DNA of 64,000 nt from SSF14 sp046331245. Its GTDB lineage: Bacteria; Actinomycetota; Acidimicrobiia; Acidimicrobiales; Microtrichaceae. The notes beneath the pieces are model-generated. The model ran no database searches. It saw only the letters and a program-made list of their open reading frames with translations, and was not told the DNA's origin. Shown here one piece after another: positions 25,901-33,303 of the stretch (the first letter of the stretch is position 1; each line of letters begins with the position of its first letter). The stretch covers positions 29,541 to 93,540 of the forward strand of contig JAXLRH010000014.1 in assembly GCA_046331245.1 (NCBI GenBank), read 5' to 3'. The position numbers and the translations under genes are program-made.

Positions 25901-26613
25901 CCACGCCCTCGGAGGCGCACGACCCGCTCCGCTCGCCGTTCGGCCAGTTCGCCACCGAGCGGGCCGACGAGCCCGCCCCGCGCCTCCCCGACCCCACCAC
26001 CGTGCCGCGACACGGCATCTTCACTCCGGGCTCGACCGAGCCCGAGGACGATCGCCCCGTCGACGACGGCGCCACCGCCGCACCGTCGGGGCCCGTGCCC
26101 ACCCCGCCGGCCTACGCCCAGCAGATCGCGAATCCCGTCAACGGCGCCGCCGCACCCGCACCGGTCACGAGCGCGGCGAGCGACGCGACGCCGACGGTCG
26201 CGTCCGCCGGCTCGACGCTTCCGGACTCGCACGGCCTCGCCGCCTCGGTGTCACGACTGAGTGACGCCTCGCAGCAGCAGGGGCTCGTGCCGTTCAGCAT
26301 CGCCGGCGCGTTGCTCGGCCCCGACGAGCGGGTGCTCGCCACGGTGGCGGGTTCGTCGCTCGGCATGGACACGGTGGTCGTGGTCACGCAGATCCGGGCG
26401 ATCATCGTGTCGGACCGCCGCTACGTGCCCGACGTCGAGATCTTCGAGCTGGGTCCCACCCTGACGGTGCACGGTCGTCACGCGAACGGCCTGGCCTCGC
26501 TCACGTTCGGCGACGGCGACCGCCTCGTCACCGTCGACCAGATCGTCGACGTGGGGCTCGCGGTCGAGCTCGCCAACACGGCTCGCAACCGCACCGCCGC
26601 CGCAGAGTTCTGA
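22711..26613 (+). CDS. FtsX-like ABC transporter permease, frame open into a zinc-ribbon protein
   Basis: The frame is open for 1300 codons. The first 870 or so form an ABC permease with two MacB/FtsX-type units: a first transmembrane segment at about 20-40, a periplasmic-type domain, three spans (about 270-400), further spans, a second large external domain, and a final FtsX block with N-E-R-R-R-E-L-G-L-I-R-A-V-G-A (about 755). Such permeases act with a separate ATPase in lipoprotein or lipid extraction or drug export; no ATPase gene is adjacent. The last 394 codons from ATG 25429 look like an independent zinc-ribbon protein with its own GAGGT site, so the fusion may be artificial. The start GTG 22711 may also be internal. 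Confidence 0.75.
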   Translation: MQPNRFGGIRVALRTLLRQRRRMLLSIIAVALGVGYLAGSLSLLQRVGAGLAAQAGADSERADLVIEGTIADDGPLQQVRKLVPDSIAETVRSIPGVAAVEPRLESNSTLIIGDNGRPVVRLGLTERPLGANYPTDPGLNPYRFVGSGRAPRTDSEVVIDRRSAAIAGVKVGQEVTITGKVDPKRFTVTGIVEMTTGDLPAGSSLALFETEAARPLFELGTDDNAIAIRLARGADRDAVAAKIRAVVYSGAEVSTGAEYADHRQASLEKSFTLIRALLVGFAGLALVVGAFTVANSMALLFDHRRRGFAMLRLMGASPSQLVGAATAEALIGGVIAGIVGLGLGLGVGAAIERLIQSMGTPLPVAGSPLTWWIPVVAVLVGAAVTMITALSPARHASRTPPVHAVTGADDRPTGVSPAVVAARWIATVVVLGGGAAIAGQLLGGGSVALVAGAAGAAVALVLIVLPRLLSGVVGMATSVLLGQSVALRRMSTLRSRQARTRAASTTAALLLAAAVVSGLTVLSSSFLESVEGQVTASIKADLVVDSATFTKGGLSAALIPELRRQPGVAAVSGWRPGAVYVGAPLWRAGGLDGASMFKVLNLDVEGTTPSSFGVNDVVVSKTLADDQHLKVGQQVPVGFQNGIVMHATVRAIFRSQLNVLLGDVLIDSTVMATNLPQSVDVLAFVDLTKNAPATARRDITALSARYGGANVLKPSQLVSKRAELLRGFGRVIQWMLAFSIILALIGVANTLQLGVNERRRELGLIRAVGATRAQVLRLVMAEATALSLVGTLFGLVIGVGAAYATVAALSDFGLDRFVAPLGTLVGIVVIAIGLGLVGAIVPALRAADIPLLDAIADGGDEQRRPRRLRHAPPAASDGDRPQPTANVDQSVTARSRQAPTPVTEVHMALRCYNCGHEPGDGDTCVVCGATQAATPVGMFTLRQDAPVDAGQPPAYNPAGSTPPISVSFGADIVDAAVVEDGVVVETGPNGESAESAPTGDHASEQPMWSATDTGPAAATPPPYVATEAGTDDIGATPPPPPSYGVEAQAETSGQSLGSIFDGRPTPSEAHDPLRSPFGQFATERADEPAPRLPDPTTVPRHGIFTPGSTEPEDDRPVDDGATAAPSGPVPTPPAYAQQIANPVNGAAAPAPVTSAASDATPTVASAGSTLPDSHGLAASVSRLSDASQQQGLVPFSIAGALLGPDERVLATVAGSSLGMDTVVVVTQIRAIIVSDRRYVPDVEIFELGPTLTVHGRHANGLASLTFGDGDRLVTVDQIVDVGLAVELANTARNRTAAAEF
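25429..26613 (+). CDS. Zinc-ribbon protein with disordered linker and PH-like C-terminal domain
   Basis: From ATG 25429, a 394-residue protein. It begins with a zinc ribbon C-Y-N-C...C-V-V-C (C-x2-C-x10-C-x2-C, residues 5-22). Residues about 40-270 are Pro/Thr/Ala-rich and likely disordered. The last 110 residues (from G-L-V-P-F-S-I-A) form a compact beta-rich domain similar to bacterial PH-like domains, with V-V-V-V-T-Q-I-R-A-I-I-V-S-D-R-R in the middle. GAGGT lies 7 bases before the ATG, arguing for an independent start although no stop separates it from the permease frame. Function unknown; similar zinc-ribbon plus PH architectures are usually membrane-proximal regulators. Confidence 0.65.
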   Translation: MALRCYNCGHEPGDGDTCVVCGATQAATPVGMFTLRQDAPVDAGQPPAYNPAGSTPPISVSFGADIVDAAVVEDGVVVETGPNGESAESAPTGDHASEQPMWSATDTGPAAATPPPYVATEAGTDDIGATPPPPPSYGVEAQAETSGQSLGSIFDGRPTPSEAHDPLRSPFGQFATERADEPAPRLPDPTTVPRHGIFTPGSTEPEDDRPVDDGATAAPSGPVPTPPAYAQQIANPVNGAAAPAPVTSAASDATPTVASAGSTLPDSHGLAASVSRLSDASQQQGLVPFSIAGALLGPDERVLATVAGSSLGMDTVVVVTQIRAIIVSDRRYVPDVEIFELGPTLTVHGRHANGLASLTFGDGDRLVTVDQIVDVGLAVELANTARNRTAAAEF

Positions 26614-26637
26614 GTCGCCGGCGTCGGCACCGGGTGA

Positions 26638-26666
26638 TTGGTCCCCCGCGCGTTTCTTGCTACACT
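26638..26666 (+). promoter_or_regulatory. Promoter of tRNA-Gly
   Basis: TTGGTC (26638-26643), a 17-base spacer, TACACT (26661-26666), and the tRNA begins at 26678, 11 bases later. This is a good sigma-70-type match for a stable RNA promoter. Confidence 0.7.
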
Positions 26667-26677
26667 GCCGGTTCCCT

Positions 26678-26753
26678 GCGGACGTAGCTCAGCTGGTAGA
26701 GCATCACCTTGCCAAGGTGAGGGTCGCCGTTTCGAATACGGTCGTCCGCTCCA
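26678..26753 (+). tRNA. tRNA-Gly (GCC)
   Basis: Seventy-six bases including an encoded CCA end. Acceptor GCGGACG/CGTCCGC, D arm GCTC...GAGC, anticodon stem CACC/GGTG with loop TTGCCAA (anticodon GCC) and T arm with TTCGAAT. The discriminator is U. It is the only one of the three tRNA genes here that encodes CCA. Confidence 0.96.
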
Positions 26754-26760
26754 GGAAACG

Positions 26761-26783
26761 ACAGGACCCCTCTGGGGTCCTGT
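26761..26783 (+). terminator. Terminator after tRNA-Gly
   Basis: A perfect 10-base stem ACAGGACCCC/GGGGTCCTGT around the loop TCT, starting 8 bases after the tRNA CCA. Confidence 0.8.
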
Positions 26784-26812
26784 TCCGCGTCCGGGCCCCG
26801 GTCGATCACCGG

Positions 26813-26818
26813 TAGCGT
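26813..26818 (+). promoter_or_regulatory. Leaderless-type -10 box for the M50 protease
   Basis: TAGCGT with a 6-base spacer to the ATG at 26825. Confidence 0.5.
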
Positions 26819-26824
26819 GGCCCG

Positions 26825-28201
26825 ATGGGCCCCCGTCCGCTGTTCAGCGCCTTCGGCATTCCGGTGTCGATCGACCCGTTCTTCCTCTTCGGCGCCTTCC
26901 TGGTGTTCAGCTGGACCGGCGGCGGCCAGCGTGGCCTGTTCACGGTGATCGCCCTCGTCGTGTTCGTGGTGGTGCACGAGTTCGGCCACGCGCTCACCGC
27001 CCAGGCCTTCGGCGCCCGCACGACGATCACCATCAGCTTCCTCGGCGGGTTCGCGAGCTACGTCCCGACGCGCACCATGACGACGCGGCACCGCCTCGCG
27101 ATCAGCCTCATGGGCCCGCTGACGCAATTCGTCGTCGCGCTCCCGGTGCTGTGGTTCGTACTCGACCGCTACACCAGCGCGATGGCGAGCGCCGACTTCT
27201 CCAACGCCCGGCTGTACCTCAACATGGTGCAGGCCGTGGCCTGGGGCGGAATCTTCATCGCCTTCCTCAACCTGCTGCCGTTCTGGCCGTTCGACGGAGG
27301 CCACATCGCCGAGGGGCTGCTTCGCCGGGCGTTCGGCGCCCGCGCCACCCGGGTGTTCCTCATCGCGTCCATCGCCGCCGGCGTGCTCATGGGCGCGATG
27401 TACCTGTTCGCCCGCACCTCGCCGGACGCACCGATCTTCGGCGCGCTCTCCGGCGACGTCACGCCGGACTTCACGGTGCTCAACACGGTCTGGATCGAGC
27501 TGCGGTCACTGCCGGGGCTGGTCTTCGGCGAGACCCTCTTCATCCCGCTCATCGTCGTGATGGCGTCGTTCGGCCAGCTGCAGCAGCTCGATCGCTCGAT
27601 GGCCCGGGTGAAGGTCGAGAACGCTCCGACGGGCCGCCAGATGGCGCACGAGGAGGCGGTCCGAGCGACTCGCCACGCCGAGCGCGAGTCGTGGATCACC
27701 GGCCGGCTGGGTCAGTTCCCGAGCGGGTGGTCGCCGTCGCCGTGGGTGCAGGCGCACGCGCTGCTGCTGGCGAATCGGCCGACCGACGCTGCTGCGGCCC
27801 TTCGGAACCTCGGCGACGACCATCGCCGCAACTGGCTGCTCGACCGCCCCGACCGGCCCGAGCTCGACCACCTGCTCCCGTACGTGCCGGCCGACGTCGC
27901 CGACAGCCTGGCGGTGCTCGAGGTCCGGGTGCACCACGGGTCGCCGGAGGATCTCGTGGCGCACGCGACGCAACGGTTCATCGACGAGCAGTCGGCGGAG
28001 CCGTTGTACCTCGGCGCCGAAGGGTTGGCGGCCCGCGGGCTGCTCGACGAGGCCATGCAGTGGCTCCATCGTGCCGTCTCGGTCGGCCCCGACCCGCAGC
28101 GCATGGCGACCTCACGAGAGCTGCGGCCGTTGCACAGCCGCTCGGAGTTTCAGCAGCTGCTCGGCGCCGCCGAGCGTGCCGCCGCTGCGTCTCGCGGCTG
28201 A
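26825..28201 (+). CDS. M50 family site-2-protease-like metalloprotease
   Basis: A 458-residue membrane zinc protease. The first 280 residues hold about six hydrophobic segments with the zinc motif H-E-F-G-H (residues 57-61) and the third-ligand motif N-L-L-P-F-W-P-F-D-G-G (about 150-160). The C-terminal 200 residues are soluble and helical, with TPR-like Ala/Leu-rich repeats ending P-L-H-S-R-S-E-F. Site-2-proteases cleave transmembrane anti-sigma factors or clear signal peptides; the substrate here is unknown, though the ECF operon at 19.5-21.2 kb is a candidate client. No PDZ domain is evident. Confidence 0.9.
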   Translation: MGPRPLFSAFGIPVSIDPFFLFGAFLVFSWTGGGQRGLFTVIALVVFVVVHEFGHALTAQAFGARTTITISFLGGFASYVPTRTMTTRHRLAISLMGPLTQFVVALPVLWFVLDRYTSAMASADFSNARLYLNMVQAVAWGGIFIAFLNLLPFWPFDGGHIAEGLLRRAFGARATRVFLIASIAAGVLMGAMYLFARTSPDAPIFGALSGDVTPDFTVLNTVWIELRSLPGLVFGETLFIPLIVVMASFGQLQQLDRSMARVKVENAPTGRQMAHEEAVRATRHAERESWITGRLGQFPSGWSPSPWVQAHALLLANRPTDAAAALRNLGDDHRRNWLLDRPDRPELDHLLPYVPADVADSLAVLEVRVHHGSPEDLVAHATQRFIDEQSAEPLYLGAEGLAARGLLDEAMQWLHRAVSVGPDPQRMATSRELRPLHSRSEFQQLLGAAERAAAASRG

Positions 28202-28227
28202 ACGTCGACGCGGGGTCGCTCCCCTGC

Positions 28228-28249
28228 TAGACAATGAGAATGAATCTCA
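28228..28249 (+). promoter_or_regulatory. Zur-like operator over the znuA start
   Basis: TGAGAATGAATCTCA (28235-28249) is close to the actinobacterial Zur consensus TGAAAATNATTTTCA and nearly palindromic. A possible -10 box TAGACA (28228-28233) lies 6 bases before the second ATG at 28240, so the operator would sit on the transcription start. A Fur-family regulator gene closes the locus. Confidence 0.65.
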
Positions 28250-29142
28250 GGAAGGTGCGCTGCCGCTCGCTCCCGACCATCGGGCTCGCACTCCTCCTGC
28301 TCACCGCCGCATGCAGCGCCGCCGACCGCTCCACGAGCGACGGACGGCCGACCGTCGTCGCCGCGTTCTACCCGCTGGCGTTCGTCGCCGAACGGATCGG
28401 TGGCGCCGACATCCGGGTCGTCAACCTCACGAAGCCCGGCGGTGAGCCACACGAGCTCGAGCTCACCCCCGACGACGTCGCCACCGTGGTCGACGCCGAT
28501 CTCGTCGTCTACCTGTCGGGCTTCCAGCCCGCGGTCGACGAGGCCGTCACGCAGGCCCCCGCACAGCGCGTGGTCGACGTGCGGCCGCGCGCCCGCCTCA
28601 CGCGAGCCCTCGGCGAGGGCGGCGTCGACCCGCACTTCTGGCTGGATCCCCTGCGGCTGCGCGACGTCGCCGCTCAGATCGCCGACCGCCTGGCGACCCT
28701 CGACCCGGCGCACCGGGAGGCCTTCCGCTCACGGGCCGCCACCCTCACGAGCGAGCTCGACACGCTCGACGCCGACTACCGGACGACCCTCGGCGCCTGC
28801 CGCCAGCGCGTGCTGGTGACGAGTCACAGCGCGTTCGGCTACCTGGCGGATCGCTACGGCCTCGAACAGCGCGGCATCACCGGCCTCTCACCAGAAGCGG
28901 AACCGACACCCGATGCGCTCGCCGACACCGCCGAGTACGTGCGGGCACACCACGTGACCACGATCTACTTCGAGACCCTGGTGTCTCCCGCCATCGCCAA
29001 GACCGTCGCGTCGGAGACCGGAGCGACCACCGCGGTGCTCGATCCCCTCGAGGGCCTGGCCGACGCTTCCGCGGGCGACGACTACCGTTCGGTGATGCGT
29101 TCCAACCTGGCAACGCTCGCCGCCGGACAGGAGTGCCGGTGA
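28240..29142 (+). CDS. znuA: Zinc ABC transporter substrate-binding lipoprotein
   Basis: A 300-residue cluster A-I metal-binding protein. The signal sequence ends in a lipobox L-T-A-A-C. Metal ligands are probably His in G-E-P-H-E-L, His in D-P-H-F-W and His in T-S-H-S-A-F, with an acidic residue near the C-terminal E-T-L-V-S-P region. The family captures Zn(II), less often Mn(II), outside the membrane. The usual His-rich loop between the first two ligands is short. An ATG at 28234 is also in frame; 28240 is preferred because of TAGACA spacing. It overlaps znuC by 4 bases (GTGA) and is first in the znuACB-type operon. Confidence 0.92.
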   Translation: MNLRKVRCRSLPTIGLALLLLTAACSAADRSTSDGRPTVVAAFYPLAFVAERIGGADIRVVNLTKPGGEPHELELTPDDVATVVDADLVVYLSGFQPAVDEAVTQAPAQRVVDVRPRARLTRALGEGGVDPHFWLDPLRLRDVAAQIADRLATLDPAHREAFRSRAATLTSELDTLDADYRTTLGACRQRVLVTSHSAFGYLADRYGLEQRGITGLSPEAEPTPDALADTAEYVRAHHVTTIYFETLVSPAIAKTVASETGATTAVLDPLEGLADASAGDDYRSVMRSNLATLAAGQECR

Positions 29143-29948
29143 CCACCACGCCGCTCGTCCGACTGGATCACGCAGCCGTCGGCTACGACGGCGAGGTCGT
29201 GCTCAGCGGCGTCGACCTCGCGATCGATGCCGGCGAGACCGTGGCGGTGCTCGGCGCGAACGGCTCCGGCAAGTCGACGCTCGTCCGCGGCCTCCTGGGC
29301 CTCGCCGAGGTGTCGTCGGGAGACGTCGAGCTGTTCGGCACCCCGGCCGCCGGCTTCCGCGAGCGCTGGCGCATCGGGTACGTCCCCCAGCGGACCAACA
29401 TCGCCGGCGCGCTGCCGGCCACCGTTCGCGAAGTCGTCGTGTCGGGCCGACTCCCCCGCCTCGGCCTCGGTCGTCGCCTGCGGGCGTCCGACCGCGCCGC
29501 CGTGGACGCAGCGCTCGAGACCGTGGAGATGAGCGATCTCGCCGATCGACCGGTGAGCGCGCTGTCGGGCGGCCAGCAGCGCCGGGTCACGATCGCCCGG
29601 GCGTTGGCCTCGGAGCCGGATCTGCTGATCCTCGACGAGCCGACCGCCGGCGTGGACGCGGAGAACCAGGCCCGACTGGCCGACACGCTGCGCCGCCTGA
29701 GCGCCGCGGGCACGACGATCGTGCTGATCGCACACGAGCTCGGGCCGGTCGCCGACCTGATCGGACGGGTCGTCGTCATGCGCGACGGCGGGATCGCCTT
29801 CGACGGGGCGCCCGGCGACCGCCACGTCACCGAGCACGCCGAGCACGACCACGGGCCGGGCGACGAGGTGGGGTGCGAGCACCAACACGAGCACGGGGAC
29901 TACGTCACGCCCCCGCCGCGGCCCGGCACCGGACTGGTGGGCTGGTGA
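29139..29948 (+). CDS. znuC: Zinc ABC transporter ATP-binding protein
   Basis: A 269-residue ABC ATPase. Walker A is G-A-N-G-S-G-K-S-T, the Q-loop is Y-V-P-Q-R, the signature is L-S-G-G-Q-Q and Walker B is L-L-I-L-D-E-P-T-A-G. The C-terminal 40 residues carry many His residues (H-A-E-H-D-H, C-E-H-Q-H-E-H) that could bind zinc. I prefer GTG 29139, which overlaps the znuA stop as GTGA with ACAGGAG 7 bases upstream, to GTG 29133. The stop overlaps the znuB start in the same way. Confidence 0.94.
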   Translation: MTTTPLVRLDHAAVGYDGEVVLSGVDLAIDAGETVAVLGANGSGKSTLVRGLLGLAEVSSGDVELFGTPAAGFRERWRIGYVPQRTNIAGALPATVREVVVSGRLPRLGLGRRLRASDRAAVDAALETVEMSDLADRPVSALSGGQQRRVTIARALASEPDLLILDEPTAGVDAENQARLADTLRRLSAAGTTIVLIAHELGPVADLIGRVVVMRDGGIAFDGAPGDRHVTEHAEHDHGPGDEVGCEHQHEHGDYVTPPPRPGTGLVGW

Positions 29949-30805
29949 GCATCCTCACGTACCCGTTCATGCAACGGGCGCTGATCGCCGCCGTGCTCAT
30001 CGGGCTGGCCGCGCCGTCGGTCGGGGTGTACCTCGTGCAGCGCCGGCTGGCGCTGATCGGCGACGGGCTCGGGCACGTCGCGCTCGCCGGCGTCGCGCTC
30101 GGCGTGCTCACCGGGTCGTCGCCCGTGTGGGTGGCGCTCCTCGTGGCCGTCGTCGGCGCCGTCTCGGTGGAGCTGGTCCGCGTGATGGGCCGCGCCGGTG
30201 GCGACGTCGCGCTCGCCATCCTCTTCTACGGCGGCATCGCCGGTGGCGTCGTGCTCATCTCACAGTCGTCGACGGGCACAGCCGCCAACCTCACCTCCTA
30301 CCTGTTCGGTGCGATCACCACCACGACCTGGCCCGACGTCGTCCTGTTCGCCGCGCTCACCGTCGTGGTGCTCGCCGTGACGCTCGGGCTCCGGCGCCAT
30401 CTGTTCGCAGTGAGCAACGACGAGGAGTACGCCCGGGCATCGGGCCTCCCGGTGCTGGGGTTGAACCTGCTCGTCGCCGTCCTCACCGCGGTCACCGTCG
30501 TCGTGGCGATGCGAGTGGTCGGGCTCCTGCTCGTGAGCGCGCTCATGATCGTCCCCGTCGCCGCCGCCCAGGTGCTCTCCACGAGCTTCGCCCGCACGAT
30601 GGCGGCGGCGTCGGCGATCGGCGTGGCGGTGTCCGTGGGCGGCGTGGTGACGTCGTTCTACACGTCGACCCCGTCGGGCGGGATGATCGTGCTCCTCGCC
30701 ATCGGCTGCTTCCTCGTCGCCACCGTCACCCGAGCGGCGCGGACGTCGCTCAGGAGCAGTCGCGGCAGCGGCCGAGCAGATCCAGCTGGTGCCCGTCGAC
30801 CGTGA
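29945..30805 (+). CDS. znuB: Zinc ABC transporter permease
   Basis: A 286-residue integral membrane permease of the ABC-3 (zinc/manganese) family, with seven or eight hydrophobic segments. Typical features are R-R-L-A-L-I-G-D-G-L-G-H-V-A-L-A-G near residue 30 and a second G-L-P-V-L-G-L-N block near 175. It forms the channel for ZnuC-driven zinc uptake. The GTG start overlaps the znuC stop (GTGA). The 3' end overlaps the convergent zur gene by 56 bases. Confidence 0.92.
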   Translation: MSILTYPFMQRALIAAVLIGLAAPSVGVYLVQRRLALIGDGLGHVALAGVALGVLTGSSPVWVALLVAVVGAVSVELVRVMGRAGGDVALAILFYGGIAGGVVLISQSSTGTAANLTSYLFGAITTTTWPDVVLFAALTVVVLAVTLGLRRHLFAVSNDEEYARASGLPVLGLNLLVAVLTAVTVVVAMRVVGLLLVSALMIVPVAAAQVLSTSFARTMAAASAIGVAVSVGGVVTSFYTSTPSGGMIVLLAIGCFLVATVTRAARTSLRSSRGSGRADPAGARRP

Positions 30806-31208
30806 AGCCGTTGGCTGCAGCGAGGCGCTCGAGCCCGTCGTCGAGCACCGCCTCGATCTCTCCCGGCACGGTGACGTCCTCCACCGAGCCACACGCGGTG
30901 CACACGAGATGGTGATGGTGGTGACCGGTGAGGTCCTCGGCGAGCTCGTAGCGGGCGAACTCGTCGTTGGTGACGATGCGGCGCACCACGCCGGCCTCCT
31001 CGAGCACGACGAGGTTGCGGTACACCGAGCTCTGCGCGAGGCCGTCGCCGCGATCGAGCAGCTCGGGCATGGTGAGCGGGCGGTCGGCGCGGCTCAGGAT
31101 GTCGACGAGCGACCGCCGGTTGGGCGTGAAGCGCTGATCCACCGACACCAGGCGCGACGCGGCCTCGCTACTGACGTCGATTGCTGACGGCCCGTGACCC
31201 GCACCCAT
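30750..31208 (-). CDS. zur: Fur-family zinc uptake regulator
   Basis: A 152-residue Fur/Zur-type repressor. A winged helix (about 25-85, with R-R-S-L-V-D-I-L and S-S-V-Y-R-N-L) precedes G-H-H-H-H-H-L-V-C-T-A-C-G near 100-110 and a C-terminal C-R-D-C. These are the structural zinc cysteines and the regulatory metal site. Zur represses zinc uptake when zinc is replete; the operator at znuA is the likely target. The start ATG 31208 is chosen over GTG 31217 because TAACGT stands 7 bases before it and the GTG lies inside that box. Confidence 0.9.
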   Translation of the reverse strand: MGAGHGPSAIDVSSEAASRLVSVDQRFTPNRRSLVDILSRADRPLTMPELLDRGDGLAQSSVYRNLVVLEEAGVVRRIVTNDEFARYELAEDLTGHHHHHLVCTACGSVEDVTVPGEIEAVLDDGLERLAAANGFTVDGHQLDLLGRCRDCS

Positions 31209-31215
31209 CGCAGTC

Positions 31216-31221
31216 ACGTTA
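31216..31221 (-). promoter_or_regulatory. Leaderless-type -10 box for zur
   Basis: TAACGT on the minus strand (31221-31216), 7 bases before the ATG at 31208. No Zur-like palindrome is present, so zur is probably not autoregulated. Confidence 0.45.
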
Positions 31222-31830
31222 GACCTCGTCGTCGACGTCGGCGATCACGGCCCGCACTGCCGGGTCGATCGTCGCCTCGGCGAGCAGTGCTCGGCCGGCC
31301 GGGCTCATCTTGCGCAGCGTCTTCGCCACCACCTCGGCCGTGCGATCGCCGAGCAGGGAGGCCGTGGACAGACCCTGCAGCTCGAAGAACACCAGACACA
31401 ACGCGTCCTCGTGCACCTGGGTGCGAGGATCGCCGGCGCCACTGCGCTTGGAGATGATGGCCGCCGTGTCGTGGCGGACCGGGTCGTCGACACCGCAGCC
31501 GGCGAGCAGCTCGTCCACCTCGCTCGCGTGCCGGCGTCGGGTGTCCGTGCGCCAGCGGAGGTAGCCGTTGCGACCCTCGGGATACGCCGACCGGGGGCTC
31601 GTCCATCGCCGGAAGTGGTGGGCGCGGGCGGCGAGCCGCTGCGCGTCGTCCGCGTCGGGATCGAGGCGCGACAACCACCACGATATGCGCTCGGCGTGCA
31701 CCAGCTCCTTGGGGCGCATCGACCCCGGTGGTGAGCCGAACGGGTCGGCGACGAGGTTGGGGTCCTCGGAGTTGGCCGCATCGATCGCCTCGAGCGCGGC
31801 GTCGGTGGCGCTCGCGTCGGGCCCGGCCAC
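31219..31830 (-). CDS. DUF4202 family protein
   Basis: A 203-residue soluble protein. The run A-I-D-A-A-N-S-E-D-P-N, P-K-E-L-V-H-A-E-R, W-L-S-R-L-D-P-D-A, A-A-R-A-H-H-F-R-R-W and P-R-S-A-Y-P-E-G-R-N-G-Y matches the uncharacterised DUF4202 family, with W-R-K-M-S-P-type ending near L-R-K-M-S-P-A-G-R. The conserved His and Glu residues in a helical scaffold suggest an HD-like metal site, but this is only inference. GTG at 31830. The 73-residue gene lies 5 bases upstream, so the two are likely cotranscribed. Confidence 0.8.
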   Translation of the reverse strand: MAGPDASATDAALEAIDAANSEDPNLVADPFGSPPGSMRPKELVHAERISWWLSRLDPDADDAQRLAARAHHFRRWTSPRSAYPEGRNGYLRWRTDTRRRHASEVDELLAGCGVDDPVRHDTAAIISKRSGAGDPRTQVHEDALCLVFFELQGLSTASLLGDRTAEVVAKTLRKMSPAGRALLAEATIDPAVRAVIADVDDEV

Positions 31831-31835
31831 GGGCG

Positions 31836-32057
31836 TCAGCTCTTGGGACGGAGGTCGACGCGCAGCGTGAGGACGCCGTCGACGAGCTCGGCCTGGGCGT
31901 CGGCCATCATCGCGAAGTCCATGAAGTCGAGCCGCGACTGCTCGATAAAGGCTTTGCGCGCCTCGCCCTCGACCGGGGGCACCTGCCGGGCCCTCACGGC
32001 TTCCGCCCGCATGCGGAAGCGGTCGAGCATTGCGTCGATGTCGAGTCCGTCGGCCAT
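31836..32057 (-). CDS. Small conserved uncharacterised protein
   Basis: A 73-residue soluble protein with a charged helical first half (D-A-M-L-D-R-F-R-M-R-A-E-A-V-R) and a short beta-rich end (L-V-D-G-V-L-T-L-R-V-D-L). I do not recognise a named family. TAGGGT 6 bases before the ATG at 32057 supports this start and expression. It precedes the DUF4202 gene by 5 bases, and may act with it. Confidence 0.75.
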   Translation of the reverse strand: MADGLDIDAMLDRFRMRAEAVRARQVPPVEGEARKAFIEQSRLDFMDFAMMADAQAELVDGVLTLRVDLRPKS

Positions 32058-32063
32058 CCGCTC

Positions 32064-32069
32064 ACCCTA
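32064..32069 (-). promoter_or_regulatory. Leaderless-type -10 box
   Basis: TAGGGT on the minus strand, 6 bases before the ATG at 32057. It overlaps the space after the stop of the upstream Ala/Pro-rich gene. Confidence 0.45.
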
Positions 32070-32073
32070 GCGA

Positions 32074-33210
32074 TCAGCCGCGGCCCGGAGGATCGCCGGG
32101 GTCGAGGTCCTGGTCGTAGAACTCGCCCACCGGCGGGACCGTGTGGTCCGGGAGCGATCGCAGCGCCGAGGCCATCACCGCCATGTCGACCCCCGGGTCG
32201 CGCACGTCGGCGACGACGTCTTGCGCCGCCGTCTCACGAGCGATGCGGTCGAAGCCCGGCGCGCCGGTCGGAGCCTCCGCGGCGGCAGCGGGCTCAGCCG
32301 GGGGTTCGGGAGCTGCGGGTGCCGCTGCGGCCGGGCGCTGGCGCGGTTGGACACGCTGCACCGGCGGGTCGTCGAAGCGGACGAGCGTCGGCTCCTTGTC
32401 GGGGATCGCCGACAACGCGGCGATCAGGGACTGGGTGGCCGGCGCCGGCACGGGTGTGGTCGCTGCGGGCTCGGCAGCGGGCGCCGGTGCGGACGGAGCG
32501 TCGGATGCGGGCTCGGCGGCCGGCTCCGATGCTGCGGTCGCGTCGGGGTTGTCGGCCGGCTCGGCGGGTTCCGCCGACTCGGCGGACTCGGCTGACTCGG
32601 CTGCAGCGAAGGAGGTCGCGGTGGCCGCAGCCGGTGCGAGGCCCGACGGTGAGTCCGGCTCGATGATCCAGGCGGAGTCGTTGCCCACGAGGGGCTTCTG
32701 CTCGCCGATCGGCACGGCCACGAGCGGCGGCGGGGCGTCGATGAGCGGATCGCCCGAAGGCGGCGGCGCATCCACGAGCGGCGCAACGGGCGGCGCCGCG
32801 GCAGCAGGACCGGAGGGGGCCTCCGGCACGGTGACGGCGGTCGGCGCCGGTGTGGGCACGATGGCGGGCGCCGACAACGGGCCGGCGAGCACGACCGACG
32901 CCGGGATCTTGGCGGGCGCCGCCGGCGTCGGCGACGCCGCATCGCCCGAGCGCCCCGGGGCCGCGGCCTCGTCGTTCAGCAGTGCAGGTCGCGTGGCGCG
33001 CCAGAAGATCGCGGTGAGCACGAGGATGACCGCGGCGAGACCGACGAGCCCGATGATGACGATCCTCAGGCTCGTCGACGCGGGATCGTCACGCGGCGGG
33101 GCGGCGACGACGGACTGCGCCGCAGCCACGACAGGGGTGAGCAGGCACGCAACCGCGACGAACGTCGCGATCAGCCCCGCCGACCTCGGCCCCAGGTGTG
33201 TCCGTCTCAT
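32074..33210 (-). CDS. Ala/Pro-rich single-pass membrane protein
   Basis: A 378-residue protein with an N-terminal signal or first membrane segment (about 10-32), a short external stretch, a transmembrane segment (about 48-70, I-V-I-I-G-L-V-G-L-A-A-V-I-L-V-L) and then a long low-complexity Ala/Pro/Glu-rich cytoplasmic tail to about 340. The tail contains imperfect A-E-S-A-E-S and A-E-P-A-E-P repeats near 205-225. The final 50 residues are more complex and may carry the functional motif. No family is recognised. The start ATG 33210 has GGAGCGG a few bases upstream. Confidence 0.72.
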   Translation of the reverse strand: MRRTHLGPRSAGLIATFVAVACLLTPVVAAAQSVVAAPPRDDPASTSLRIVIIGLVGLAAVILVLTAIFWRATRPALLNDEAAAPGRSGDAASPTPAAPAKIPASVVLAGPLSAPAIVPTPAPTAVTVPEAPSGPAAAAPPVAPLVDAPPPSGDPLIDAPPPLVAVPIGEQKPLVGNDSAWIIEPDSPSGLAPAAATATSFAAAESAESAESAEPAEPADNPDATAASEPAAEPASDAPSAPAPAAEPAATTPVPAPATQSLIAALSAIPDKEPTLVRFDDPPVQRVQPRQRPAAAAPAAPEPPAEPAAAAEAPTGAPGFDRIARETAAQDVVADVRDPGVDMAVMASALRSLPDHTVPPVGEFYDQDLDPGDPPGRG

Positions 33211-33303
33211 CAGAACCGCTCCAGCATCGTGTGCGTCATCGCCATCGCACGTGGTGCCGATACTACAAAGCCGTTCGGGGCATCTGGTGTCATTGACCGG
33301 CGT

